64,000 nt of DNA, taken from Lepus europaeus (lineage: Eukaryota > Chordata > Mammalia > Lagomorpha > Leporidae). Below the pieces are notes generated by a model. That model was not told where the DNA came from and did no database searches. It was given only the letters and a program-made list of their open reading frames with translations. The stretch covers positions 33,315,549 to 33,379,548 of the forward strand of contig NC_084842.1 in assembly GCF_033115175.1 (NCBI RefSeq), read 5' to 3'. This document shows, one piece after another, positions 47,565 to 59,294 of the stretch (position 1 is its first letter; each line of letters starts with the position of its first letter). A program made the position numbers and the translations under genes.

Positions 47565-48097
47565 TTTCAATATCGGTGAGGTCAAGACAGTCCACTAAAT
47601 AGTTTGGTGATAAAGACAATGATGACAATATCATGTAAGCTACAGCCACTGTAACTTGATAATATAGTATAATGTTTAATTAATTAATCAGGCATCGCAA
47701 ATAATGGTATTTATGGTCCAATAATGTAATTTTATGAGGTTATAAAAATATTGCTTTTCCAAAAAATTGAATACAAGAGCTCACCTGTCATCAATAAAGA
47801 CTTTCTTACTTAATTAAAAAGCACTGTTAATTGGCTGTCACTGAAGAAGTATTCCTCTGCAGGAGGCAAGTTAATAGGAAACTTTAACTCGCTCAGTACA
47901 GGTAAGTAGATTGTGGTAAAAGAAGTTTAAATAATTCACTTTTTTTATTATTAAAGAATGAGTAACATTTAGATTCTAATGGGAACAGAATAAAAATTTT
48001 AGGAATATTCCACAAAATCTGGATTCTTTTTGCCTGTGGTAACAGTGGCCTTTTAATTGGAAAAAGAAGATGGATTATTTAATAAATGATGACTTTC
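47565..48097. other. Unassigned AT-rich DNA
   Basis: No supported feature. Confidence 0.5.
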
Positions 48098-48112
48098 AAA
48101 AGTCATCATACT
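48098..48112. repeat. Target-site duplication, left copy
   Basis: AAAAGTCATCATACT, identical to 48858-48872 (15/15). Confidence 0.95.
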
Positions 48113-48349
48113 GGGGCCGGTGCTGTGGCATAGTGGATAAAACTGCTGCCGGCAGTGCCAGCATCCCACATGGGCACTGGTAAGAGTTCTGGCTGCTCTA
48201 TTTCTGAGCCAGCTCCCTGCTAATGTGCATGGGAAAGCAATAGGAGATGGCCCAAGTGCTTGTACCCTGCACCAATATGGGAGACCTAGAAGAACTGGCC
48301 CAACTCTGGCTATTACAGACACTTGGGAAAGTGAACCAGCAGATGAAAA

Positions 48350-48385
<36 letters not shown>

Positions 48386-48425
48386 GCCTTTCAAATAAAC
48401 AAATCTTTAAAAAAAAAAAAAAAAA
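48113..48425 (+). repeat. C-SINE at the 5' end of a longer insertion
   Basis: GGGGCCGGTGCTGTGGCATA begins exactly after the left target-site copy. Body complete, tail CTTTAAAAAAAAAAAAAAAA. There is no target-site copy after this tail; it comes 432 bp later. Confidence 0.93.
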
Positions 48426-48857
48426 GAGGTTCCTGGATGGAAACATCTAACATTTCTTGATTGTTTATTTAAAAAAAAAAAAGCCTGCTCATTGCTTACA
48501 TATGTAAGTATTCTGACTATACAATACTTGACTCTAAGGCACATGAATATTCTATTCACATACATATGGATATATGTGCACATATAAAGATAATATAATT
48601 CTATCAAATAATTTTCTGACCATTTATTCTGCCAATGCCAAAATTCATCCTTTCTTTTCTATTAACTGTTTAGAAATGTTTATTAACTGTACAGAAATAG
48701 AAAATAGATGATTTAGAAGAAGCAGTATGTGTCACTAATGAGTACCTTATAAGAAGATAATGGACATTATGCAGATTTCTTAGTTATGATGTGTTAAAAA
48801 ATCATTTTCTGCTCCTTGAAATTAAACAAAATTTTGTGAAAAACCAAAAATAAGAAA
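48426..48857 (+). mobile_element. Probable 3'-transduced segment carried by a SINE
   Basis: Non-SINE sequence between the SINE tail and the right target-site copy. It ends in an A-rich stretch (GAAAAACCAAAAATAAG), with ATTAAA at 48821-48826, about 15-35 bases before it, placed like a Pol II polyadenylation signal. An internal A-run at 48470-48482 was bypassed. The source should be elsewhere in the genome, next to a master SINE. Confidence 0.7.
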
Positions 48858-48872
48858 AAAAGTCATCATACT
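48858..48872. repeat. Target-site duplication, right copy
   Basis: Identical to 48098-48112 and followed by AATTAATG. Confidence 0.95.
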
Positions 48873-49128
48873 AATTAATGAATAGATTCCAAATTGATGA
48901 ATTATTGTTAGAAATAGAAAAATCATATTAATGTAAATAATCTCAGAGACCAAAGTTTTTCTAAATATGACCAGAAGTCATAAAATAAAAATGTTATATT
49001 TAATTATACTGAAACTGAAAATCCATTCATATGAAAAAACATCATATATAATTAAAAGTCAAATAAAAATTGGAGGAAAATATTTCTAATCCATAACACC
49101 CTGGGCAAATAAACCTAATCCATAAAGA
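48873..49128. other. Unassigned AT-rich DNA
   Basis: No supported feature. Confidence 0.5.
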
Positions 49129-49141
49129 CTAGTCTTCTTTT

Positions 49142-49483
49142 CTTCTCCTTTTTTTTTTTTTTTTTTTTTGACAGGCAGAGTGGACAGTGAGAGAGCGAGA
49201 GACAGAGAGAAAGGTCTTCCTTTTCAGTTGGTTCACCCCCAATGGCCACTGTGGCCGGCGCACCGCGCTGATCCGAAGCCAGGAGCCAGGAGCTTTTCCT
49301 GGTCTCCCATGTGGGTGCAGGGCCCAAGGACTTGGGCCATCCTCCTCTGCACTCCCAGGCCATAGCAGAGAGCTGGACTGGAAGAGGAGCAACCGGAACA
49401 GAATCCGGTGCCCCGACTGGGACAAGAGCCTAGGGTGCCAGTGACACAGGCAGAGGATTAGCCTAGTGAGCCACGGCGCCGGC
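49142..49483 (-). repeat. C-SINE, young subtype, antisense
   Basis: Perfect 13-bp target-site duplication CTAGTCTTCTTTT at 49129-49141 and 49484-49496. Long poly-T start. Confidence 0.97.
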
Positions 49484-49509
49484 CTAGTCTTCTTTTTTCT
49501 AATAATTTC

Positions 49510-49817
49510 TATTCATTTATTTAAAAGGTGGAGTTACAGAGAGAAAGAAAAAGAGAAATCTTTATCTGCTGGTTCACTACCCAAGATGACCACAATAGTC
49601 AGGGCTGGGTCATGCGGAAGCCAGGAATCATGAGTTTCTTTGGGTTTCCCACATAGGTGGCAGGGACCCAAACACTTGGGCCACTTTCCACTGCTTTTCC
49701 CAGGCCATTAGCAGGGAGCTGGATCATAATTGAAGCAGCCAGGACATGAATTGGTACTCATATTGGATGCCAGCATTGCAAGTGGTGGCTGTACATCCCA
49801 TGCCACAATGATGGCCC
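49510..49817 (-). repeat. C-SINE, antisense, older type
   Basis: TCTATTCATTTATTTAAAAG to CATGCCACAATGATGGCCCC. Lies 26 bp after a young copy in the same orientation. Confidence 0.88.
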
Positions 49818-50307
49818 CATATAGAGTACTCTTAAATCAAAAGAAAATGCCTTCCAAAATTGAAATATAGAAAAAAAATTAAAACTCACCTAAATACAAA
49901 TTTTAAATATGAGAATATGTTGAGCATTACTGATCATAATAGAATTATAAATTAAAATTCAACTCATCCTCTTTCAGATTGGCAAAATCAAAATGTTATG
50001 TTGTTACGTTAGCCTCATTGTTATGAGGCTACAGGAAAAACTGTCATTTTATTTTGCTGATGGGTAAATTATTATAACCTTTAAAATAAAAAGGCCAAAT
50101 TGCAATCTCCATCTAAAAATTGTGCCTTTGATCTAGCAATTCTACTTAAAGATATTTATTGAATGTTTATTATCATATACAATATGATTCATTGCAGCTT
50201 TCACATACATATGTCAGAAATTGACTAAATCTCTATAATGGAATATTACACAGAAACATAAAAATGAAGGAGCTCTTTAGGGACTAATGTGGATGAGCTC
50301 TAAGATC
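49818..50307. other. Unassigned AT-rich DNA
   Basis: No gene. 50170-50300 (GGAATATTACACAGAAACAT, then ATGAAGGAGC) hints at an old L1 3' piece, too short to support. Confidence 0.4.
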
Positions 50308-50309
50308 TA

Positions 50310-50426
50310 CAAAGAGTCTCCAAAAAGTTCATAGAAATGTAGATTATGGAAACATTATGCATGAATTTCAAAATTTTTTGAACCAAAATAAACTTCTAAT
50401 TCCACTTTTCTGTGAACTTCTTGAAG
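50310..50426. repeat. Mariner-type MITE, copy 2, internally deleted
   Basis: Shares the GTCTCCAAAAAGTTCATAGA arm and inverted AACTTCTAATTCCACTTTTC arm with copy 1. 117 bp between TA dinucleotides (50308-50309, 50427-50428). Confidence 0.75.
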
Positions 50427-50428
50427 TA

Positions 50429-51445
50429 CACTTGCACTGTTGTTTTTCTGTCTGTTTCTCTTTCTGTATATATTACCACGTTTATGGGTACTTCATTTTT
50501 CAGAAACAATTGTCCACTACCACAATGAATCCAATGAATCAATTCACTCCTTGTAGTTGTTTTTGTTTGTTTGTTTCTGTTTTTTTGTTTTGTTTTGTTT
50601 TAGTATTTGAATGGAGAAAAAGGGCAGAGTCATTAAAGGGAGTTAATTGGATATCACAAAGACATTCATGTACTGGAAATTATACACAATTTAGTGACTT
50701 CATTTTGGAGAAGAAAGTCCTTTTTTTTTTTTTAAAAAAAAATGCTCATCTTACTGCTTTCATTTTTCTCACTTCTGTTTCTTAGAATACACCACAGATA
50801 TTTATCATCTAATACAAAGCCTAGACATCATAAAATAACAATTATCCTGAAAGAATATACTAAATCTATGTTTCTTCTAATGCTAGAAGTAATCTATTAA
50901 GCAATCAATTTCCTGATTTGTCATGGTATTTTAATGTATAATTCTGTACTAAGCTGTATTATATGACAGAATATGGCAAGGGATTATTTTGATTATATCT
51001 TTTGAGATGTAGGAAAGGAGAAGAATCTACTCTTCTCATTTACAAGTGCTCTGGTTTTAGTGTAAAGACACATTCTTTTCTTTACCTATTTTACTTGAGA
51101 TATTTCACATTTTCAGCTAATAGGAATGCCTCAAGCATTATTGCTATTGTAATAAATCATTTAAATTGCCAGGTTATATTTTATAGCTCCAGATGCTTGA
51201 ATATTTATTATAAAGTACCAAGTACAATGATTTCCATGTTTATACTTAGTAAGATCTGCAAAAATAATTCTAATTGGTATAGCAACAGTGATTGCAGTAT
51301 TTTCTCAAAATTTTGCCTAAATCCTAAGTATCATTCTCTTTTTGTGAAAACATTTTAATTAATTAGAAGACTGGAAGAAGTGTACTTCTTAACCACTGAA
51401 TCACTGTGAGGTGAGCTACCAATGAAAAAGTGCATGACCTTCCTT
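50429..51445. other. Unassigned AT-rich DNA
   Basis: Holds a (TTTG)n-like run at 50556-50600 and a T/A run near 50720. Open frames here show no motif. Confidence 0.5.
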
Positions 51446-51687
51446 CCAAAGCACAACTGCCCCAGCTGGGACACTAGCCTCTCTCTGCACTCTCCAAGAT
51501 GCCAAACAAACGTAGAAACCAAGGTAACAAGAGCAGGGAAGACACTATAATGCCCCCAAATGAAAAAGACACACCAATTCAAGATTATGAAGATGATGAG
51601 AGAAGAAATGCAAGAAGCGGATCTCAAAAAATTGGTAAGATCATTAAGAAGCTCTCAAAAACAAATTCTTGAACCAAAGCACAACTG
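51446..51687 (+). mobile_element. Short L1 5' fragment with target-site duplication
   Basis: Identical 14-bp repeats CCAAAGCACAACTG at 51446-51459 and 51674-51687 enclose 214 bp. The insert carries a start region and a 57-codon frame from ATG 51499 to TGA 51670. The frame is lysine/arginine-rich with MPNKRRNQGNKSREDT, MPPNEKDTP and SGSQKIGKIIKKL blocks, resembling the N-terminus of mammalian L1 ORF1 proteins, whose full length is about 300-380 residues. If correct, this is a 5' piece of L1 without coiled coil, RRM or 3' UTR. Confidence 0.6.
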
Positions 51688-52795
51688 TCTTTTGGGGAGC
51701 ATTTTTCTATAATTTTCAAAACATTTCCCAATCTTAACTTCTTACTTCTTTAATAAGTGCAATTTATCCTGATTTGGGATCTCCCAATGTAATTCTGATG
51801 GCAATGTTTAACAATTCAAGTCTATTCAAGTCAATTCAAAACTAGGTTTTACTTAGTGTTATTCTTTTATTCTTTAGATTGAATCTTTTCCTAAATTTTG
51901 TCAGTTCATTGTTCATTCTTTAAAGAAGGAAGTCTACCTTTTGGTTTACTATACAACAGTTTGGTTTCGATCTTTTTTTTCTTCAGATTTCTCTATTTAC
52001 ATAGCTCCAAGGTCCACAAGAGTTATTCTAGACTTGAACTTACCATTTCTTCTTCTGCCTTTTCACCTGTCATCCACTCCTGAACATTTCTAATATATGC
52101 CCTTACCAGAATCTTACCTGTGAAATTCTTATTTATATCTTAATTATTTCTATATCAAATCCTACTTCCGCCTCACTTATAGCCTTTTTAAATCTTTAAT
52201 CGGTAAGTTTCAGAAGATCTAGAATTCTGCTGTTATACTATTTTACTTCTATTTTTTCAAAGCTCTATATTCCTGAACTTTTCTATAATTGTTGATGACT
52301 TCATCATCTATTTTTTTAAGTTCTGTTACCAGATTACTTGATTTACTCTTGACACTCTTAACATTCTCATATACTTCTCTTGAAATAGTCATATTAAAAA
52401 AATTCACAATGTAAAATACCTAATTTCTATTGTTTTTCTATGGAGTTTATTTTCATAGTATCATTCAACATTATACTAATGAAACTCCTGAGTATGTGAA
52501 AAAATTATGTTGGGATCTGAATATAAAATTTTAGGCTGTAGAGAGAGTGATTATCATTAATTATCTGTTGAACTTATTTGTTATTATTACAAACATAAAT
52601 TACCATTCTAGGTTATAAAAAAGGAATGGCTTTGATAGGCAGGCCCTAAATTTGGGATTCTTCACCTCAGCTTTTTGCAGTTTTCTGTATTCCTCTGTCT
52701 TCTGTTTTGTTTTTATTCTTATCAGTATGGATACCAATAATCAACCTCTCAGCCTACCACCCAGTTCTATATTTATCTCTTGATGTCTGGACTAT
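51688..52795. other. Unassigned AT-rich DNA
   Basis: No supported gene or named repeat in 1.1 kb. Confidence 0.5.
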
Positions 52796-52810
52796 CAGAC
52801 AATCAGTTTT

Positions 52811-53163
52811 TTGTTGTGTTTTGTTTTTTTGTTTTTTTGACAGGCAGAGTGGACAGTGAGAGAGAGACAGAGAGAAAGGTCTTCCTTTGCCGTTGGTTCA
52901 CCCTCCAATGGCTGCCGCGGTAGGCACGCTGCGGCCGGCGCACCGCGCTGATCCGTTGGCAGGAGCCAGGTACTTCTCCTGGTCTCCCATGGGGTGCAGG
53001 GCCCAAGGACTTGGGCCATCCTCCACTGCACTCCCTGGCCACAACAGAGAGCTGGCCTAGCAGAGGGGCAACCGGGACAGGATCGGTGTCCCGACCGGGA
53101 CTAGAACCCGGTGTGCCAGCGCCGCAAGGCGGAGGATTAGCCTAGTGAGCCGCGGCGCTGGCC
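52811..53163 (-). repeat. C-SINE, young subtype, antisense
   Basis: Perfect 15-bp target-site duplication CAGACAATCAGTTTT at 52796-52810 and 53164-53178. Tail modified to TTTTGTTTTTTTG. Confidence 0.97.
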
Positions 53164-53178
53164 CAGACAATCAGTTTT

Positions 53179-53797
53179 ATCAAAATAATACCAAAGAACA
53201 AATAGGTTTAGATTCTGATCTCCATCTTTTTCAAGGTGGTAGGAGTTCATCTTCAAAATAAGTTTTAAAAATGGACTTGAGGACCTACATTTTATCTCAT
53301 CGAAAGCATTTTGTTGTTGTTGTTGTTGTTTATCCCACAGTTTTCTGCTGATATGAGTTTGTGGATGGATACATTGTTTCAAAATACAGATGTGATTAAA
53401 TCTGTTAGTGAAGTATCTCAAGGAATGTGAAAATTGTATTCAGTCTCTGAAGTGCATAAAACATGGCCATTCATTAGATACAGAATGACTTGAAACCTGT
53501 TGGGAATGATGATGCTATGTAGCCAAAAGGTTATTTTTGAAATTAAAAAAAAGAAAAAAATTGAGAGTTACTTGCAGTTCTGTTTTTCCATTGCTTTAGG
53601 TTATATGTCAAGAGATTGCATTTCCTTTAGGTGAAGAAATAAAACAAAAATGTGTTTATTATATAGTTAACTGTAAACTTGCAGTTTTTTTTTTTTTTTT
53701 CCTGGAAAACTATTATAAGTTGTAGGCCTGAAAACAGAGCATGGAGTATATCTACCTGTTCCAGTGGATTACATATCAGAAATACTGGAAAATCAAT
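53179..53797. other. Unassigned DNA
   Basis: Contains a (TTG)6 array at 53312-53330. No gene. Confidence 0.5.
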
Positions 53798-53807
53798 ACT
53801 CCTGAGG

Positions 53808-54167
53808 TTTTTGTTTGTTTGGTTTTTTTTTGTTGTTTTTTTTTTTTTTTTTTTTTTTTTGACAGATAGAGTTAGACAGTGTGAGAGAGAGAGAGAGAGA
53901 TAGGTCTTCCCTCCGTTGGTTCACTCCCCAAATGGCCACTACGGCCGGCGCTGTGCCGATCCGAAGCCAGGAGCCAGGTGCTTCTTCCTGGTCTCCCATG
54001 CGGGTGCAGGGGCCCAAATATTTGGGCCATCCTCCACTGCCTTCCCGGGCCACAGCAGAGAGCTGGACCGGAAGAGGAGCAACCAGGACTAGAACCTGGA
54101 GCCCATATGGAATGCCAGTGCTGCAGGCGGAGGATTAACCAACCAAATGAGCCAAGGCACCCGCCCC
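53808..54167 (-). repeat. C-SINE, antisense, long tail
   Basis: Target-site duplication TACTCCTGAG at 53798-53807 and 54168-54177. The (T)n/(TTTG) tail exceeds 45 bp. The head carries an extra CCAACCAAA insertion. Confidence 0.94.
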
Positions 54168-54177
54168 TACTCCTGAG

Positions 54178-55829
54178 TTTTAAAATAAGTTAACAGCACA
54201 CAAGGACGAAAGCTGATACAATCATTATTTATAGACTAAAAGAACTTCAATTAGTAATTAATGCTTACCATCAGATCCATTGTACACTCCTGACTCTTTT
54301 GGGAAAGACAAGTTTTTAAACAATGTCCAGCTATGTTTGAGTATTTCTGGGGGAACCACAGGGGAAGTCTGATATTTGTTTCTGACAGGAAATTTTCCAC
54401 TGTCCATTCAAAAGAGAAGGCTCTTTTATAAAGATAAATATACTAAAAAAAAAAAAAAAAAAGGCAACTTATTGCATTGTTTTTTTTTGACCCCCTAAAA
54501 CATCAAATGTAGAGACCCAAATGGCCTCACACTTAGAAAGGAGCTGAGTCTCTCTTGTCTTTGAACACTATTACCTGACCAGGAAGGCTGGAGGGAGGTA
54601 CATTTAGAGCTACCACCTGACCCTTCCTGTGTGCAGTCAGAAACTTTTTATTATCATTTTTAATTTATTAATTTATTATCATTTTTGTTTAATTTATTAT
54701 CATTTTTAATATGCTTCTTCTCCTCTAAGATAATAAAAACATTGACATAAACTTACTTTGACATAAACTTTGATGAAAAATTCACAAAAAGCTCCCTTAC
54801 TCCTTGTTAGGAGTAGTTAGTTAGTAGTAGTTAGTTAGTTAGTGAATCAGTCTCCACTACCATCCTCTGAAATGAAGGAACCAACAGTAAGGAAAGGAAC
54901 AGAAAGAAGGGCCGTGGTGTGTTGTCTCGGCAAACCCCTTGAATTATTTTCCAGGAATGGTTGAAACTGTGGAGGGCCAGGGAAAGTCACCCCAGGAGTG
55001 TGAGATAAAGTTGCCCTCCAAGTATAAAATCAGGAAGATTCAAATGTAATGGATGAGATTAGTTATCTGTAGAAATGACATACCCTGAGGAATAGCCAAA
55101 AAGATTATGTGGAGAAAGTTAGAAACACCCTGAGGAATTTGACAATAGCAGGAGCTTGATTGTATCCATATATTTCCAGCAACAATCTAATCACAGTAAA
55201 TGGATGAAGCTGTAACACAATCAAGCAGGAACTTAATCACTTATAGTGAATAGATTAAGTACTCTAATCACAATCAATTGTATTGTAACCCACCTGAAGA
55301 AAGAATGCACTAACTAATGGGGGGTATCTATGAGGGGAACCCAAAGAAGCTAGAATTGTCTGTGACTCCAGCTCCCTCCAGTGTAAGATATGCAGCTAAG
55401 CTCTACTTACACAGGTAGAACCAAGGGCTGTTTCCATAGTAATTTGAATTTCAAAAGGTTTATTCATGTGTAGATTTGCCTACTAGGAGAGAGTGCACTT
55501 ATCAGCAAAGCAGCAGTCTTTATCAGTTTTGAGGCCAAAGGATTGTACTTTTAGGATTATAATAACAGCCAAAGAGCAGTCAGTGAAATTAATAAAGGAA
55601 TAGAATACATATTCATTCATCAACCATTTATGGAATGCTTAACTATACTCAAGCCACTGGCCTCCAAGCTAGCAATTTAGTATTGAATGAGAGAAAATCC
55701 ATGTCTGTATGGAGCATTTTAAAAAAGAAGACAGTTATTAAAAAGCTGATTATACAATATACAATGAGTTATTTCATTATAATCACTATTATTTCTAGGA
55801 AGAAAATACACAGGATTTACTCAAACTGA
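54178..55829. other. Unassigned non-coding DNA
   Basis: 54650-54715 has three copies of a TTATTATCATTTTT unit. 54810-54842 is (TTAG)n-like. 54900-55440 looks like an old interspersed repeat or LTR piece that I cannot name. Confidence 0.45.
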
Positions 55830-55840
55830 AAAAGAATCGC

Positions 55841-56180
55841 GGGCCGGCGCCATGGCTCAACAGGCTAATCCTCCGCCTTGCGGCGCCAGCACACCAGGTT
55901 CTAGACCTGGTCGGGATGCCTGATTCTGTCCCGGTTGCCCCTCTTCCAGGCCAGCTCTCTGGCATGGCCCGGGAGTGCAGTGGAGGATGGCCCAGGTCCT
56001 TGGGCCCTGCACCTGCATGGGAGACCAGGAGAAGCACCAGGCTCCTGCCATCGGATCAGCGCGGTGCGCTGGCCACAGAGTGCTGGCCACAGCGGCCATT
56101 GGAGGGTGAACAGAGGCAAAGGAAGACCTTTCTCTCTGTCTCTCTCTCTCACTGTCTACTCTGCCTGTCAAAAAAAAAAA
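55841..56180 (+). repeat. C-SINE, young subtype
   Basis: GGGCCGGCGCCATGGCTCAA to GTCTACTCTGCCTGTC and poly-A. Flanks AAAAGAATCGC (55830-55840) and AAAAGAACCGC (56181-56191). A short internal duplication repeats GCTGGCCACAG at about 56069-56094. Confidence 0.95.
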
Positions 56181-56191
56181 AAAAGAACCGC

Positions 56192-56533
56192 AGGGACCCC
56201 TAATGGTCTCTAATGGTTAGAGAAACCTTTTCTGGTAATATTATTGGATGATATCTACATATCTTATGAAAGGAAGACAGGACTGAATATATGTGGAAAG
56301 AGTAAAATTAGACTGACATGAATAAAATGGGTGGCAATAAGTAGCTCAAAAATGATCTGAGACAAAAAAAATTATCAAAATAGACTATTTGGAAAACTAT
56401 TGCTAATGTTTCTTTAAGAATAATATCATGAAAAGCTTGTAGTAATCTACAGTCCAAAGATAATACACTATGTAGAAATGAAATACTTCCCATATTTTCA
56501 GGATAACAGCTTTGAAAATCTTGGAGAAAGTGG
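56192..56533. other. Unassigned DNA
   Basis: No supported feature. Confidence 0.5.
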
Positions 56534-56580
56534 AAAGGGAGGGAGAGAGAGGGAGAGAGAGGGAGAGGGAGAGGGAGAGG
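56534..56580. repeat. (GGGAGA)n microsatellite
   Basis: Purine-only array that joins directly onto a SINE head fragment. Confidence 0.92.
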
Positions 56581-56682
56581 CCTCGGCTCACTTGGCTCAT
56601 CCTCCACCTGCGGCGCCAGCACCCTGGGTTCTAGTCCCGGTTGGGGCACTGGATTCTGTCCCGGGAAAGCAGTGGAGGAGCA
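56581..56682 (+). repeat. C-SINE head fragment, 3' part missing
   Basis: CCTCGGCTCACTTGGCTCAT through GATTCTGTCCCGG, then a jump to GAAAGCAGTGGAGGA, then unrelated sequence. It lacks the 3' half and any poly-A tail, so it is not a simple insertion product. Confidence 0.8.
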
Positions 56683-56689
56683 GCATCTA

Positions 56690-56890
56690 GGCCTGGAAGC
56701 CTAGGGCGCATGGCCTTTAGGGCACTTCCAAAGGGGAGTGGTTAATTAACCTGATTGGCTGGTGGGCACCCAGATGTAGGGAGATGAGGTCACACAGGAG
56801 TGTGGTGAAGGTATCAGGTAGGGCGTGAAGTCACACAGGGGCGTGGTGAAGGCATGGTCTTCCAGCTCACAAATCTAATCAATTTTAGCC
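56690..56890 (+). repeat. LTR-like block with tandem 29-bp repeats
   Basis: GAGGTCACACAGGAGTGTGG (56786-56814) and GAAGTCACACAGGGGCGTGG (56827-56855) are 29-bp copies with 25 matches, 41 bp apart. Local GC is higher than in the flanks. It could be part of a retroviral LTR U3; no ends are identified. Confidence 0.4.
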
Positions 56891-58979
56891 TGTATGCCTG
56901 CCTACTTCATTTGCAGTTGATCATGTATCAAAATTATCTATCTTTACTTCTGAAACAAAATGAGGGTGCTGGAATTGTGCTATGGTTTATAGCCCCGTTG
57001 TAAGGCACTGGACAGTCAGCTCAGCAGAGAAGATAATTTTTGGGGGATGCAAGACCATTAGGCATAAAGGTAGAATGATTGTAAAGTAATGCTGAACTAG
57101 AACACTCTCCTATAATTTTCTGTCGAAGCTAGAAAAGGATTGTAGAAAAATTTTAGATCAACCATGCCCAGGCTCTAAGTGGGTATCAAGGCCACACAGA
57201 TCAAAGCTATATTACCCAGGAATGTGTTGGGATTTGTCTACCAGGACGAAGTACTAAAACACCACACTGTGTAAGATACTATTACAGGAAAACAGCAGCA
57301 AGGAAATTATTATTATCTCTGTTCTTTGTCTCACATGGAAGAAGACAAGCAGAGAGACTTAAAAAGATTTATTAGAGTCAAAGACCTCCAGCCAGAGCAG
57401 CGTGGAGAGGAACTGCAGGAAAAGCAAAACCCTAAGGACTCCATGGCACTGGGATTTTTAAGTACAATTTTGAGGAAGAAACTGTCAATCAACAAGGTGG
57501 GGAAAAAAACCAACAAAAGACCTGATTTGCAATTCTTTATTCTGTCTGGCTTGCTCAGAAGGGTGGAGTCACCACTCTCCCTTGCTATTCTCATGATAAG
57601 ACTGGAAGCTCCCAAGGAGTGGGCAGGCAGGTACATCTGACATTGTTAAGAATAACATTTTTGGGGGAACATTTTCCACCCTCAATTTCCAGACTGCCTA
57701 TTAACCCATGACTCCTCACAATACAAAGAAAGTGCCATTGTATACAGATAGTAACAGAAAGAAGCAGAAAAAGAAAGCAAACAGGTAAATGAAAAAAAGT
57801 CCAATTTCTCCCAAAAAAGACAAAAATATTTTGGGAAGAAACTCCAATTAATGTAAAGAAAACCAATTAATTGATTGTGGCCAGGATTTTAGAGCATTAA
57901 GTATTTATTGTTTACGCATGCATTTCTTAAGCATTTTTGAGAAATTTTGGGGAGATGTTATATTAACGTTATGGTGATTAATAAATTATGCCTTTTGGAA
58001 GTTTATAATTTACATATATGAAAGATTTTGTGAGAAAGCACCAGAGAGAAAACTGACCAAAAATGAGAAAAAGTGAAAGCAGAAAAGATGAAAAGAAGAA
58101 AGCGTGGAAAGGAGGAGTAGGAGAGAAAGAAGAGAAAGAGAATTCAAGGCATTGTGCATACACTGAAGGATTACATCTTTGCCCTGGGTCTCTGGCTTCA
58201 CTAATCTCTGCCCTATCTTAACTTCAGTGAAACACACACCTTTACTTTCAGCCCTTGTGAATTGTTCAATTGACATTCAAGACAGGATGCCTCACACTCT
58301 GAGATGAGTGCTATTCATTTTGTTTCCTTCAAAAGGTCTATTGAGAAATTTTAATCAAGGAGTCTTCACAGGGGTTAACATGCATAAAAGTAAGAATATC
58401 TCATTTGAAACTATTATGCAGTGTAGTAACTACTGACCCAAGAGAAAAGTAGGTTTAAAAGTGATGGCAAGGAAACCCAATAGAGAGTAAGCGCAATTCT
58501 GCTTTAAAAGGAGACTCTGAAAATTGAAGGTAATCTGAAAAAGAGAATGGGGAGGATTACATTATCTAGTTATGCAAATGCTTATTGTTAAAATCTGTTG
58601 AAAATCATAGTATTTTAGATTTGAAAGGGGTCTCAGAAATTTTCTACTGTAACAACCTTGTTTTATAGTAAAGATTCTGAGGTCAAGATCAGTATCTTGG
58701 CAGAATCACACATTATTTGCTAACAATGTTATTATTATTATTACCATTATTATTATTATTAGTGATAGAACTGGAATTAGAAACTATGTCATCTGACACC
58801 TAGTCCATTCACTGTTCTCTCAACATCACATTCCTATTCCACTTAAAATGAATTTACCTAATTACTCTAATATTTCACAAAAAATAGGTATTACATCTCA
58901 GTTTTATTACAGCAGACTAAAATGTTGTCTAAGATACATGCAGATACTCTACTTTAGAGCAATGGTCAGATTTGAGCTT
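56891..58979. other. Unassigned non-coding DNA
   Basis: 2.1 kb. (ATT)n at 58728-58761. A plus-strand open frame at 57326-57640 shows no motif that I recognise and has an equally open antisense frame, so I do not call it coding. Confidence 0.45.
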
Positions 58980-59294
58980 GCAGCAGCTAGCGTTGTGACA
59001 CAGTGGATTGAGCCACAATATCCCACATGACTGCTGGTTCAAGTCCTGGCTACAAAATTCCCCATCCACCTCCCTGCTAATGCACCTGAGAAAGCAGTGG
59101 TAGATGACTCAAGTACTTGGGCCCCTCTACATGGGAGACCGAGATGGAGTTTCTAGCTTTGGCCTGGTCCATTCCTGGCCATGGCAGCCATTTGTGGAAT
59201 AAATCATCAGATAGAAGATATCTCTCTCTGTCTCTCCCCCTGTCTCTGTAACTCTGGCTTTCAAACAAATAAATAAATAATCTAAAATAAAATT
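58980..59294 (+). repeat. C-SINE, older type
   Basis: CAGCAGCTAGCGTTGTGACA, box-B-like GGTTCAAGTCCTGG, tail CAAACAAATAAATAAATAAT. Confidence 0.9.

Noticed and set aside
50357..50785. 142-codon frame rich in Phe and Leu
   Set aside because: Low-complexity translation of T-rich DNA and a MITE arm.
54900..55440. Endogenous retrovirus internal region
   Set aside because: No gag, pol or env motif in any frame. Left as unassigned.
57326..57640. 104-codon plus-strand frame
   Set aside because: No recognisable motif, equal-length antisense frame, mixed composition. Not distinguishable from chance.
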